NCBI GenBank assembly: GCA_021464245.1
Contig: JADCRB010000120.1
Coordinates: 4,795-68,794, forward strand
Direction: 5' to 3'
From: Carallia brachiata
Taxonomy: Eukaryota; Streptophyta; Magnoliopsida; Malpighiales; Rhizophoraceae
Length of the DNA stretch: 64,000 bases
The notes under the pieces were generated by a model, which was not told where the DNA came from, did not search any database, and worked only from the letters and a program-made list of their open reading frames with translations. Within the stretch, counting starts at the first letter, position 1. Every line of letters begins with the position of its first letter. This document shows, piece after piece, positions 22,101 to 34,300 of this stretch. The position numbers and the translations under genes are program-made.

Positions 22101-22670
22101 AACTCTGACAACTGATTGCAAGCTGATAATGTATGAAAAACATTCATATTCTAACAATTTTAATTTGAACTTTCTTTTCCTTTCTTTTTCTACTATTAAT
22201 TATTCGTTGCTTTTAGTAATAATTCTCTCTTTAAAAAACGAAAAATTGTTCAATTAATTAAAAAAATATAATACTGGGGCGTAGGCTTTACCTTAATCAG
22301 TCCATGGAATTATAACTAGGTTTTGTTTTGAGTTTACATGTGCACAAACAATTGGTACTCATTATGTTCTTTCATGGATCGGAACTATAGCATCGGTTAG
22401 CTTATGACGTCATGTCAATCTTAAGATCCTGATTCATTAGTTTTGTAAATTTTACAGGTGAGTCAAAATTAGTTAGTAGAATCCTTTCTATTTTTTAAAT
22501 TTGAATTATTTATAAAAGTAAACTTAATTTAAATTATATTCAAAAAATAAAAATAATACTTAACATTTAAATATTTTTTATATTTTTAATAAAATATAAA
22601 CAGAAATAAAGGTTTTAAAAAATTTAATAAACGAGCACATCGCATGATTCTAATACTAATAATACATAAA
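19151..22670. other. AT-rich intergenic desert
   Basis: No credible gene. It holds poly-T/poly-A runs, an (AT)n stretch at about 20612-20634, and small A/T-rich inverted sequences. The segment at about 21740-21985 begins GGGTGTGATTGGATAG and ends GCCAAACATGGTGTC, faintly like a MITE, but the inverted match is too poor to call. Confidence 0.5.
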
Positions 22671-23071
22671 TTTTGCAAAAGTTTTCATAAAGTTTTAACA
22701 AAAATTGCTCATCGTATCTAAGTTTTCATTCTGAGATAGAATTTATAGTAACGCCGAACCTTCTATGTACTCGGTAAAATTACCGTTGAGCTTGAACGGT
22801 TCAAGTGGGAAGATCATCAGAAGTTGAGCTGAATTAAAATATCGTGGAAAAAATTACATGACCGGAAGAAATTTGCTACTAGCTTTTTTCCATCGTGGAA
22901 TTGGAGTCAATGCCTACTCTTTTCTATGACTATTACAATGAAATCAAATGTAATTTTTAAGTGATAATACTTGGTATCTGCACTGAAGGCTTACAAGAAA
23001 ATAAGCCGAATTTGGGTTCACAAAAAAGCTTTTCCAAATTTGCGAGACACCAAAATCGATCTCTGTTAGCC
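22671..23071. promoter_or_regulatory. Duplicated upstream region of type I LecRK
   Basis: Collinear with 37400-37824: GTTTTAACAAAAATTGCTCA, TGTACTCGGTAAAATTACCG, TTACATG..CGGAAGAAATTTGC and ATACTTGGTATCTGCACTG, up to the ATG. This extent marks the left border of the tandemly duplicated type I + type II block. It presumably held the promoter. No single TATA box stands out. Confidence 0.6.
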
Positions 23072-24097
23072 ATGGAAATCCACTTCGAGTTCCTAAACCT
23101 TCTTGAACGTGGCAAACTTCGGGCATCTATCACGCTTCTGTGCTTGCTGATCTTTTCTGCCATGTTCCTTTACACGGACCAAACATCCATGGACAGCACC
23201 AGCTTCAGTTTCAACAAATTCAGCCCAGGAATGCCAAACATAAGCTTTGAGGGAAACGCATATGCGCGAGACCCCAACATTGAACTCACGTCAAATTTGG
23301 AACAGATGACTCCCAATGGAAGCGTAGGCCGAGCCACGTACAGTAAAGCAGTCCATCTCTGGGACCAGGCCTCTGGGAATCTGGCAGACTTCAACACCCA
23401 TTTCTCCATTGTCATCAACTCAATGGGCAATGAGTCCAAAGGAGACGGAATGGCATTTTTCCTGGCCCCCAATGGCTCCCTAATCCCGCCTGACTCTTGT
23501 GCTGGAAATCTTGCTCTGAATTCAGATTCTGTGAAGCCCGAATTTGTTGCTGTCGAATTTGACACGTACCAGAATTATTGGGATCCGAAAGATTTCGGCG
23601 ACCACATTGGTATTGATCTCAACTCTATTCATTCTAATCTTACCTGCAATTGGACGTTCAATGATATTCTTAAAGGTGGAAGAATTGAAGCTTGGATTGC
23701 TTATAATTCAACTACAAAGAACCTAAGTGTTTCTGTGACTAATGGTGACAAGTCTAGTTACACCTCAATATACTATTATAACTTGTCGAAAATAGTGGAT
23801 TTGAAAGAGTATTTGCCAGAATGGGTTACCGTAGGATTTACGGCTGCCGCCACTCCAAGCTGTTTTGAATTACACGAGGTTTACTCTTGGGATTTTACTT
23901 CATACTTACAGCTCCCTGAAAATTTGACCAATGGTAACAATCCGATTTCCTATAGAAGCAGAAAGATCAATTACTTTGTATGGGTGATCCCGATTGTTTG
24001 TGGGATATTGGTTTTACTGTTGGGTTTGGCTTGGTTTTTCTGGTGGACTAACAGAAGGCNGCTCCCACAGGCTACGGCTTTGATCGTTATAGCCTGA
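23072..24097 (+). pseudogene. Truncated LecRK, type I (relic 3): lectin ectodomain and membrane helix
   Basis: ATG at 23072 (MEIHFEFLNLLERGKL) is preferred over an upstream in-frame ATG because a hydrophobic signal segment follows (ITLLCLLIFSAMFL). The legume-lectin domain is uninterrupted: GRATYSKAVHLWD, THFSIVINS, GDGMAFFLAPNGSL, VAVEFDTYQNYWDP with H.GIDLNSIHS, and EYLPEWVTVGF. These include the acidic and Asn/Asp residues that bind calcium and manganese in the family. Many N-glycosylation sites follow. The helix FVWVIPIVCGILVLLLGLAW precedes a basic TNRR stop-transfer. At 24060 an ambiguous N is followed by unrelated sequence and the frame ends, so the kinase is gone. If expressed, it would be a membrane-anchored lectin without kinase. 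Confidence 0.92.
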
Positions 24098-24131
24098 AGA
24101 GACCATTGCAGTGGTAGAACTCGGACCTGCT

Positions 24132-24440
24132 TCATTTGAGGGTGAAGTTGTACCGGTGGGATTTACTATCGGAACGGTAGACTGTTTTTTGGAAAAAGCA
24201 GTTCTCAGTGCTGGTTTTTTCCTTCTCGATTCTGAACCAATAAAACACATTTTTTCCTTCGATTGCCCCGAGCGGGCGCAATCGTGAGACAAGTTGGTCA
24301 ATATGAGATGCATTGGGAATAATACCTCCATTGTTGTGGAATACTTCCTCCAAAATTTGCAGTTGTGCCATGGTTGATTGCCACCTTATGCGGGGTGACC
24401 TTTCTTCTCCCTTGTCTTGAGGTTCTGCAACTGGTTTCAT
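24132..24440 (-). pseudogene. WUSCHEL-related homeobox (WOX) fragment, antisense
   Basis: The minus-strand frame reads RWQSTMAQLQILEEVF, then IDQLVSRLRPLGAIEGKN, then VFYWF. This matches WOX homeodomains, in which RW..T.EQL.ILEE, an enlarged loop, and IEGKNVFYWFQN are invariant features. After VFYWF one base is missing and the frame turns (RIEKEK). In the neighbouring frame WFQNR-like sequence continues into a Lys-rich and then Ser/Thr/Pro-rich stretch to about 24060. The recognition helix is therefore broken and the piece is non-functional. WOX proteins are transcription factors of stem-cell and embryo patterning. The piece lies antisense to the LecRK, inside the foreign insert, so it is probably a captured fragment. 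Confidence 0.8.
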
Positions 24441-25509
24441 CTTTCTTGTGGCAGAGGAGCAAAGGTCTGGTATGTGGTGAAGATCGGTTGAGACTGATGC
24501 TGGGTTTCAGACTCAAACCCTCAGTCGCTTTTATATTTTTGGGCCGTTCACAGTTTATACTCATGCGGGCCAGAAGTTGGATTGGATTTTGAATTTGGGT
24601 TCTAGACTTGTGTCTGGAACTTGAGATTTTGTGTTTGGGCTTTGACTTTCGTTTGGGCTTTAAGATCGGGACTTCCGATTTTCTTTTTTTTTTTCCTTTT
24701 TTTACACAATAAATTTTAGAAGTTTACCGTTTGATCCAACCAGGTCGGGATGTATTTCTGGGTCTGACAGCGCGCAAGCGTAATTGACGTAGACTTCTTG
24801 AACCAAGTATAGCCCGTCCTAATTGGAAGCGAAACTGTTGCTGGGCTGGTACTTTGGTTAAGTTGGATCGGAACCGTGCCTCCAACTTGGAAGACTGGAA
24901 TGGAGGAGCTTAATATGGATTTGACCCTTTGCCCCCAACTTTGATCAGGGTGAATAACATACTTCTCCATTTGGCGAGAGAGTCAGCGTGAAAGCTTCTG
25001 CTGTTGTGTACCCAAGTAGGATAGTTGATGCAAGCGATGGAGCAGTTACCTTTTTGCTTGCGAAAGCGATCTTACTCTTCCTCAGTACCACTGATGTGCT
25101 GGATTCCTATTCTCCGGAGTTGTGTTGGTGTTGGCCATTCCACGGCCTATAGGCCATGAAATGGCTGTTGTGCCACCAACTTTTTTTTTTTTCTTTTCTA
25201 AGGAGCAAAAGATGGGAGGTAGAGATGTCCCATCGGGCGTGCCAAAAATTTGGAACGGACGTAAATTTCGAGTCTAAAACAGTTAGACTCGAAAATATAA
25301 AAATAAATTACAATAAAAGATTGTAAAATAGAAAGAAATTTATGTGGGGTCGATCTCTCGGTAGATCCTCCGATTAATGCTCCTGTGTAATTTAGTCAAG
25401 GGCCGTAAAGGCTTAATCTTGACCGAGAGATATTGAATTTCCACAGCGTGATCTTGAACTGTAGGAAATAGATTCCACTGAGGGCTGATGATTGATCTCA
25501 AGTGGATTA

Positions 25510-25745
25510 GTTGAACACCGGTGAGGGCCGTAGGGGGCTTGATCCAACTCAAATTAGATGGACTCCGGTGAGGACCGTAGGAGGTTTGATCTCACTCGGA
25601 CTGGATGGACTTCGGTGAGGGCCGTAAGAGGTTTAATCCCACTCGAATTGATTGAACTCCGGTGAGGGCCGTATGAGGCTTAATCCCACTAGAACTGGAT
25701 GGACTCCGGTGAGGGCCGTAGGAGGTTTGATCCCACTTGGATATT
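25510..25745. repeat. Minisatellite, 47-bp unit, five copies
   Basis: The core GGTGAGG(G/A)CCGTA starts at 25520, 25567, 25614, 25661 and 25708, exactly 47 bases apart each time. It is followed by GAGG(T/C)TT.ATCCCACT and (A/G)A(C/T)TG(G/A)ATGGACTCC. Degenerate copies seem to precede it (AAGGGCCGTAAAGGCTTAATC at about 25398). There are no spacers, so it is not CRISPR-like. Confidence 0.93.
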
Positions 25746-25948
25746 TAAGATTTTAATATCTTGAATTTTTGATCTAACGGATCCAACTCAGTGGCAGTTA
25801 GAGAGTATACACCCAAAATATTTAGAGAGTAAGAAAGAATGCAAAGTTTTAGAAGAGAGAATTTTGCTTTTGCATCCGATCTTTACTTTGCATGGAATGG
25901 ATTTAAAGGATTAGAGGGGGTGTCTATTTATAGGGGTTCCCCTCTCGT

Positions 25949-26112
25949 GTGAAAGCATGCGTGCGAAAGAAATAAGTCGACTTTTCCGTGCGAAAGCATA
26001 CGTGTGAAAGGAAGAAGTTGACTTTTCCGTATGAAAGCACGTGTGCGAAAGGAATAAGTCGACTTTTCCGTGTGAAAGCACACGTGCGAAAGGAATAAAT
26101 CGACTATTGACT
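25949..26112. repeat. Minisatellite, 41-bp unit, four copies
   Basis: GAAAGCA starts at 25951, 25992, 26033 and 26074, each 41 bases apart. The unit continues ..GTGCGAAAGGAATAAGTCGA and CTTTTCCGTG. The unit itself contains two related halves (GTGTGAAAGCA and GTGCGAAAGGA). Confidence 0.92.
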
Positions 26113-26135
26113 TTTCTTTATTTTTTTTTAATATG

Positions 26136-27229
26136 TTTACACTTAGTCTAAAGTTTGTATAATGACTTTCAAAATATGTGGTTGTAAACGAAACGAGTGA
26201 ATCTTTAGTAGCCAATGAGTTTGAAAATTGAGCTCTCGATTGTTTGTTTTGAATGGTAAGGAAATAAAGTTGAGAATAGAATTGCATTTATCATTTATGC
26301 ATGCCCAAAAACTTACATAATTTTCCAGAAAAGCGGCAAAATTGTAATTATTTGACACAAATTGTTGTAGCTTGAATTGCATTTTTTATGAATAGTAAAT
26401 TGGTTCCTCTTCACCATATTCTGCTGTCATTTGACTAATAAGTCTCCCGCCCTTGGGCTTGTCATCTAATTGCTTTACCTTTTTCTATTTCGGGCGTTAG
26501 TAATACTATCATGCCAATACCGAAAATTTTTTATTCTTTTATTACAAGAAAAGTTAAAAAGATTAAAAAAAAAATAGAATCACTAAAATTTTAATACAGA
26601 ACTAAAAAATTTCAACAAAAGTCTCTTAGCTAATTGTGCAATTAGCTTGGAACACCAAAAATTTTTAGTTAGCAAAATATGAATTTCAAAATCTTTTACT
26701 ACCATAGTATGTAACAGTTACTTAATAATTGTAATTGTTTTTATGGAGACTCTTCTCGTCAAACTTTACAGGCATGAGTGAATTTAAAAACGAAAAAAAA
26801 AATTCAGTACCTTTATTTTTTTCACACTTTATTTCTTTACATTTTAATGATTTCAATAAATATTGACCATGGCAATTTCTTCCCTATGCCCCAACCTTGA
26901 GATCTTGAGTGTCTTCACCGAATCTGTCTTGATATCTGTTAATTAATTTAATTTATTTTTGAATTCAATAGATTTTAACGTGCAGCCTGCCAATCACAGC
27001 ATTGTTTCTCATCGTATTGTGAACAAAATTTTCTCTCTCTTAAAAATATATAAAAAAAAAATAAATGAGTTAAAAGATTTCCTGTAATATTGTGACTTTC
27101 CGCCTTGATACGACCGCTCAAAATGGCAAGCACTATTTACACGCACAATTAACTTGATACACGCTCAAAAAGTCATGCGAGTCCCATATTTGTATGTTTA
27201 TTGTGCGTATATATCAAGTTTTTTAGTTC
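26136..27229. promoter_or_regulatory. Duplicated upstream region of type II LecRK (first copy)
   Basis: Homologous to 40430-42990, and in part to 48030-48760. Landmarks are GAGTGAATCTTTAGTAGC, AGCTCTCGATTGTTTGTTTT, AACATATTCTGC-like, ATAAGTCTCC.GCCCT, GGAACACCAAAAATTT.TAG, ATGTAACAGTTACT, GTCTTCACCGAATCT and GACTTTCCGCCTTGATACGA. The shared GACCGCTCAAAATGGCT immediately upstream probably belongs to the 5' leader. This copy lacks the SINE and Tourist MITE that the 40-42 kb copy carries. Confidence 0.65.
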
Positions 27230-29415
27230 ATGAGAATAACAATCCCCGCTCAAAATGGCTGGCTCGACAAGACAAAAGCTACACTACGTAGTCTACGTGT
27301 AGAATTTCCTGTCCCCTATCATAAATGCAGCAATTCAGGCAACAACAGCAGCCAACCTGTTAACTCTGTCACTGACACTCTATGGCTCTGCTGGGATTTT
27401 CGCAACCATTTGCGTTCACTTCTTATTCTCTTTATTGTAGTCAAAGCTTCTGGCGGATCGTTCAGCTTTAACTTTACAAGGTTTGACCAAAATCTGGGTG
27501 AGATTTTCTTGGAGAGAGATGCGAGTATAATAGACGGAGAGATTGGTCTGACCTTGGCAGGGATTGACAAGGGACTGAGAGCCAGCTTTCGTCGAGCAAC
27601 CTATGCCAGGCCACTACACCTTTGGGACATGGCGTCAGGAAATCTCACAAACTTCAGTACCCATTTCTCCTTCGTCGTCAACTCGCTAGGTTCGATGCCT
27701 ACGGTGATGGAATAGGATTTTTCCTGGCCTCCAACGGGTCGAGAATCCCACCTGACGTGAGAGATGGCAGTGGCCTTGGTCAGATCAGCAATGATACAGG
27801 GGCAACTATCACGGAAGGCCATCAGTTCGTCGCCGTGGGAATCGACACTTATCGGAATTGGTGGGATCCAGCACGTAATCACGTAGGGATCGACATCAAT
27901 TCCATGAAATCTGTTGCACATGCTCCTTGGATAAGGGGAATAAAGGAAGGGAACAATACAGATGTTTGGATCGCTTATGATTCGAGCCAGAAATTCTTGA
28001 CTATTAAATACACTAATATTGATGACAACAACCTGCTATTCTGGGTCGACGTTTCTGCTACTGTTGATTTGGCTAGTTATTTGCCTGAATGGGTTACTTT
28101 CGGCTTCTCAGGCAGCACTGGATATTCCTATGAGATAAATAAAATTCAGTCATGGTATTTCAGTTCAGCTTCAGATATTGTTGAAACGAAATCTGTTCCA
28201 CAAACTCATGAAAACATGTCTATAGTAGCAAAATTGGGGATCGGATTATCTGTTGCATTCGTCTTTCTTGTTGGAATAGGTATCACCTCACTTGTAATAA
28301 CAAGGAAGAGGAAAAAAAAGGGCACGAAATCAGATGATCCTATTTTTGATTTGTCTTTTGGAGATGATTTTAAAAATGGTACAGGACCTCGAAATTTCTC
28401 CTACGAGGAATTGGCTAGCGCAACAAAGAATCTTTCAGAGAATGAAAAGCTTGGAGAAGGAGGTTCGGGTGCTGTTTATAGAGGGTTTCTGAAGGACTCT
28501 AACTGTTATGTAGCTGTTAAGTGGGTATCAAAAAGGAATAAGCGAGGCGTTAAAGAGTTTGTATCAGAAGTCAATGTCATTAGCCGATTGAGGCATAGGA
28601 ACCTGGTTAAGCTCATTGGCTGGTGCCACGAAAAAGATCTGTTGCTTGCATATGAGTTCTTGCCTAATGGCAGCTTACACTCTCACCTCTTCAACGTAGA
28701 AAGCACGTTGTCATGGACTCAAAGGTTTAAGATCGCGCAGGACTTGGCCTCAGCATTACTGTACCTTCACGAAGAAGGGGACCAATGTGTTCTGCACAGA
28801 GATATCAAACCAAGCAACATTATGTTGGATTCTGATTTTAATGCTAAACTCGGTGATTTTGGACTAGCCAGACTAGTTGATCATGCAAAAGGATGGCAAA
28901 CTACATTTATGGCAGGAACCATGGGCTACATGGCCCCTGAATGTTTCAAATCTTGCAAGGCAACGAAGAAATCAGATATCTACAGTTTTGGAATTGTAAG
29001 CCTAGAAATAGCTTGTGGAAAAACGGTTTTGGAGTCACGGACAGAAGAAAATCAAACAACATAAGTGGAGTGGGTTTGGGAATTGTATGGAATGGGAAAA
29101 ATCCTTGAAGCTGCTGAAATAAAGCTTTGCGAAAATTTTAATGCTCAGCAAATGGAGAGATTAATGACTGTTGGGCTCTGGTGTGTGCAATCTGATCACA
29201 ATTTTAGGCCTAATGTAAGACAAGTCATCAATTTTCTATCTAATTCTGAGGTTCTCTTGCCTGAAATCCCACCCGTAATGCCCGTTCGGGCTTATCTTGC
29301 TCCTCCATCAAAACCATCCTCATTTTATCACTTGTCATCATGTGGTTCATCTTCCAGCAATGGATGCAAGTTCACTAGATCTTTAGGGCCACAATTGCCC
29401 TGTAAATGCTCTTGA
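27230..29415 (+). pseudogene. Nearly complete LecRK, type II (relic 4)
   Basis: Domains in order: hydrophobic signal (LLILFIVVKASG), legume lectin (GRATYARPLHLWD-like with R for G, THFSFVVNSLG, then DAYGDGIGFFLASNGSRIPP, VAVGIDTYRNWWDP, DVWIAYDSSQ, LPEWVTFGFSGSTGYS), membrane helix (LSVAFVFLVGIGITSLVI), and kinase with [39 protein letters not shown] and GTMGYMAPE. Three lesions are visible against relic 6. Eight bases are lost right after the normal ATG (CTGCT|GGGATTTT). One base is lost at GGTTCGATGCC (about 27693). A stop TAA lies at 29062 where relatives read ACAATAGTGG. The C-terminal lobe continues to 29415. Otherwise the kinase has every catalytic residue. This is a recent loss. Confidence 0.95.
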
Positions 29416-29939
29416 TAATGCCATTATAGTAAATTAATTGCCAATATTTGTTCCGTTAAAAGTGTCCATGCATTCACAAATCGCATTTGGGGAACGCAAA
29501 ATCGATTTCTTTAGTCCATATTTGCATTCACAGGTGATATTCCATTGTGGGTGGCAGGATTTCAACTTTAATTGTAAAAATTAAAACTTCGAACTGCTCT
29601 GTTATTGGAATATGTGACTAACTAAATATTTTTCTTTGGGATTTCTGATCAGCTCCCTGCAACATAGAGAATATTTTCTTATGAGTCGAATTTGGATTTT
29701 TGGGATGGATCTATGGTTCTACTTTAGAGGTAAAATTCCAAATGCATTGGATTGACCGTAGAATACACGAAGAATATTGTTTTTTTTTTTTGACGGACTA
29801 AGAATATTGTTTTGATTGATGCATAAAATGATCTCTTGATACTTAGTACGAAATTTGTAATGAAACTCGTTACTCCTTTTTTAGGATTGATATTAATTTA
29901 GGATGATTTAATGCATTATAAAAAAAAGAAGCAGTAGTT
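29416..29939. other. 3' flank of relic 4
   Basis: No gene. 29620-29860 (AAATATTTTTCTTTGGGATTT, GGATTGACCGTAGAA, TTGATTGATGCATAAAATGA) recurs at 45120-45240 and 48895-49050. It therefore marks the 3' side of the type II LecRK unit. Confidence 0.6.
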
Positions 29940-31345
29940 CCCAAGAGAGGGAAAAAAAAAAAATAGAAGGCAACAAACGTTACGGTGTTCCTTGCTCTGT
30001 AATTTATAAGCGGGAATTTTTGTAGAAGGTCGGCGGCCGGCCCTCTTTTCAGATGCAATGAGACCGTTGGGAACTACTCCTTGTCTCCTATCCATTGTGG
30101 GAAAACTGAATTTACTTGGATACCCTCCATTTCCTAATAGCTCCGAGCCCTGTTCATGGAAGGAAATGTAAATTTACGTAAATACCCTCCGTTCCCGAAA
30201 AGCCTAACGTCTTCCTCTCTTTTTAAATTAGGATGATTTTTTTTTTATAAAAAAAAAATTTCACCAATATAATAGTCATCAAATCTACGAATTGGGACTG
30301 GAGCTGGAATATCTATCTTTGTATTGCTTTATTCAATCTAACACATAAGAAGAGACCTATACTCGAGTATGATGATTCAAACGAGTCTCTCCAAAACTGA
30401 TTACGATTTTAACAAGTTTGGAATTACTAGAGCGATAGCTACAATTAGAGCTGGATATGAGCAGAGGACGTTATCTCACAAATAATATTTGTAAGACTTG
30501 AACCTGAGTTATGAATAGAGACACGTAAATTATATTATATATATTATTTGAGTAATGAAATGTTCTTATCTTAAGAAAGAAAATTTGTGATTTGTAAATT
30601 TTGATTGCAAATTCTCCGAACAAAGATAGGGTAGTCTGATAGACTCATGCTTTCCTGATACACAATCTTACACTTATATATAAGCTTACCTTTCAAAAAA
30701 AGTCATAAATCAAAGTTTTTAAACTCAATCTGACCATAACCCTAGACAGCTTTTTATGGTACATTAAGATTAATTAAATATTATTAAAATAAAATTTAAG
30801 GAAATTTTCTAACTATTGATAAAATATTTTTCAATTTATCCAAAAAAAAATGGACCACTAATTTTCAAATTAAGAAGTCAACTCAAAAAATAAACGTGGT
30901 TATCCTATTTAAAACTCGACTTTAACATAATTATAAAGTAATCGAACTTTAAGTCAAATCAATGATGTTTATATTTTACTCATTTTTTGTAATATTAATA
31001 TTTAATTTTATATCATATAAATTTATTTTTTATTTTAACTAAATTTTATTTATTATATGATGTAAAATTATAAATAAATTATAATAAAAAATATAAATTA
31101 TATTAGAAATTCTCTAAATGGAAGCCAGTTTATCTCTACAGGAAACTCATATCCGGTTTTCAGACCCAGTGTTGGCTTGACAACTAGGCTTGTGCCTTCT
31201 GTAAGCAAATGTGTAGCTTTGTCCAGTCCAAGTGTCTAACCTATATTATGACGTAATTATTTATTATCCAGTCCAACCATTAGCGCTCTGATTCCTACAT
31301 ACGAAAAGTCAAGAGGTAAGTTAACCCTTTTTATATTCCAAAACA
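29940..31345. repeat. Conserved intergenic unit, copy 3 (left part)
   Basis: Same order of landmarks as 17540-18620 and 60600-62070, including CTGTAATTTATAAGCGGG (29997), GACCGTTGGGAACT, TTGGATACCCTCC, TTATATATAAGCTTACC and CGGTTTTCAGACCCAGTGTT. The minus-strand TATA-like TTATAAATTACAGAGCA is well preserved. The exons of the minus-strand gene are absent from this copy. Confidence 0.75.
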
Positions 31346-34300
31346 GAAAAATTACAAATATAAATTAGATTTATACATTGAAAGATTAAACATACATAAA
31401 TCACATTTAGAATAGTTCAATCACTTTTCTCCTCTTTGTTTATTATAATCTACTAGTTTGTAATTTGCACGATGTGTGGATTTTTTTTTTAAAATTTTGT
31501 TCAAATCTAAGAAAGGCAAAATTTTAAAATTTTAATAGAGACTTAGAGAGATAATAACAAATATTTATAATGTTAAAATACTAAAGCTTGAATCCACTAA
31601 AATAAAAAATCATGGAATTGTAAAATATGAGTAAATGTTCAAGATAATCGGAAGCTAAGTTTCCACCTTCTGGTATATTGAACATGTAAAAAATGTTTGA
31701 TATTTTTCATGTCCTTTCTTTTTTTTTTTTTATTGGTACTCTTCTACTATCATATTATCACATATGGGGCCAATAATAATAATAATAATAATGCAAAATC
31801 CCATAAGTTAATTCTTAAGAAAATTACTTGAATATTTATGTATGTATATTAGTTTTATAATACTTAAAAGACCCTTTTTAAAGCTGGTTCACCTGAGACT
31901 TCTAAGGACAAATAGAAGAGGTCTAATTTGCAACTAAATTTGTAACCAATCCTTTGCCACCAAGAATCAATATCATCTATTGCCATCTTCTTAATCACTT
32001 CTCTTTGAATTATCAGCTTAATTAGCACGGGAAAAGGGACTTGCATTAAGGTGAGGGTGTTTATATTACCAAATATTATCATCTGCCTAATTAGTTAGTT
32101 TATGTTAGCTTGTTCAAATAATATACTGATTATTTATAAAAACCAAAACCAAAGTGGTCGATGGCAGGAACCAAAATAATTGAGCAATCTCCATATGGGA
32201 CCATGCACAATTAATCTATCTTGTTGTGTCTGTGCTATATAATAAATATATTGCATAAATTGTCCTAATAAAGAGGAATACAATACCAGTTTTTAGGAGT
32301 CCAACATGTTTATGTGATCCAGTTTCTTCCATAATTAAGATGACAGATTTATGCCAAAAATTAAAAGCTACCTGATAATGTACCTACGATTTCTTCTATA
32401 ATTAAGATAAGTTATTTATGCATACATAAATAAATAAATAAATAAAAGCTACCCGATAATGTATGTAGCTGGTTTGTGGCTTGACGAACAAATATAAAAT
32501 AATCAAGCATCAGTGTGGACAAAATTATAACTAATTTTCAAGTCCAGTGTCATGCAATAAAAAAAAAAACAATACAAAGGGACTCAAATAGAACCGAATT
32601 AATTGGAAAATAAGCCTTTTTAACATTTTTTTTCCACAAAAAAGATTAGTAGTATTTTAGTCTCCGCCTTGTACATCGGAGGAAGCAAAAAGGACTATTG
32701 ATCTTATGTCTGTTTACCCGAATTCTATCCCGTGTAACGTTGAAAAAGCTATAGCTCCGAAAAAAAAAGTTGAAAAAGCTATTGAAATTAGCAAGATCTT
32801 CAAAATTTTCTTCTTTTATGTAGGGGAAAAATCAAACAGTTATAGATAGGTATTAATTAAAACCTTTTTTCAAGAAAATTAGGAAAAAGAAAATCACGAA
32901 CTTTTTGATATTAATTGAAAACTAAAATAACTTTAATTAATTATAAACGCTAACTTCGATGAAAAATTGTTTGGATTTAATGGCTAAAACATGAAATTGA
33001 TATAAGCAAAAGATGATTATGTTTTTATAATGTGAAAAAAAAAATGTATGCAAATAAGAATATTAAAATCTATTGAAATTAAAATTTTAGTTTTAAATTT
33101 TTAATAAAATACTAAGAAAGATTACACTTATTATTAAAATCTTAGAATATTAAGAAAGGCTAAGATTGTTAAGAATTTATTAAATAAAAAAATTTAAAAA
33201 TCCATAAATTAAGTTTTTAAGAATCTGTTCAGAGGCTGTTACACAAGCATGTAAATAATGTCTTTGCTTTCACAAGATGCAGAAGAAAATAAAAATATTC
33301 AAATGTAAGGTAAGCATTTCAATGATACCTAAAAATTGAAAATCATAATTAACGAAGAAGTAATTTATTAAAATATTCAAAATTATAATTAAAAAAAAAA
33401 AGGAAAATTGACAACCATGACAATTGCAAACGCTGGACAGAAATATTGAATTCTTGTTATGGAGGACTTAAAATTCTGGCCTTTATCGTAGGTTTTTTCG
33501 ATTCTTGAAGTCTATCTCCACCAAAACGAAGCTTCAATCAGTTTGTTGCCAGAGTTTTGACAAAGTTTAAAGGGGATGTTAATGCAAATTAGATAAATTG
33601 ATAGCACATTGCAAGAGACGTTAGGAGTTTATGCATTGTTATCCTACTTAATTGTTATTAATATGCTTTTTCTCAATAGCGGTTTCGATAATTAGAATTT
33701 CTTGGAAAAATATGATTCAACAATACCTACCATTTTACCGCACATTCCAAGATGCAATTTTTTGATCCTTTTGCTTATCCAGAACTATAAGTACACGCCA
33801 AAAATCCGATTGTTTCGTAAAGAACTCCCCGATTAGACAGTCATATGTTCTTTTTCTTTTTTTTTTTTATTTTTGGTCCTAGACAATCATATATTCTTGA
33901 GTCCAAGTTAGTGCACAAACAGCTAGCAAGATAAATTGATACGATTGACTGAGTATGTGCATGGAAGAAAAGGTTTTTTTTTTAAAAAAAAAAACAAAGA
34001 GAAGATCAAAAAACAATTAAACAATCAATTAGAAATCAAACAATTATGAATAGGTACTAAAAAAATTAAAATAATTATAAGTACTAACCTGAATGAAAAA
34101 TTATCTGAATGAAAAAGGTAAAATCTGAAATTGACAAATCTGGTTAAAAGAAAGTAAAAGAATAATAATTCAACAAAGTATAGAAGAAAGCGAAAACATA
34201 ATAATCCAACAAAGTATAATCGTGCTTTTATAATATGAAGGAGAGGACTGCATGTATATGAAAATCTTAAAATCTATTAAAATTGAAATTCTAATTTTAA

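Larger units (their letters stand above)
24060..26135. mobile_element. 2-kb foreign insert replacing the kinase of relic 3
   Basis: Homology with the sister copy (37.4-40.4 kb) is lost at 24060 and resumes at about 26140 (TAGTCTAAAGTTTGTA). The insert holds an antisense WOX fragment, an unassigned minus-strand frame at 24970-24716, a CATCGGGCGTGCCAAAAATT motif at about 25230, two tandem-repeat tracts and TCTATTTATAGGGG (about 25923), which looks like an LTR TATA region. Part of an LTR element that carried host sequence is plausible, but I could not find matching LTRs or a target duplication. Confidence 0.6.

Noticed and set aside
24716..24970. Minus-strand 84-codon frame in the 2-kb insert
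   Set aside because: No recognisable motif. I considered a retroelement or viral-like gag piece, but nothing in the sequence supports it.
25510..26112. Regularly spaced repeats resembling a CRISPR array
   Set aside because: The units are head-to-tail with no unique spacers, in a plant nuclear context. They are minisatellites.
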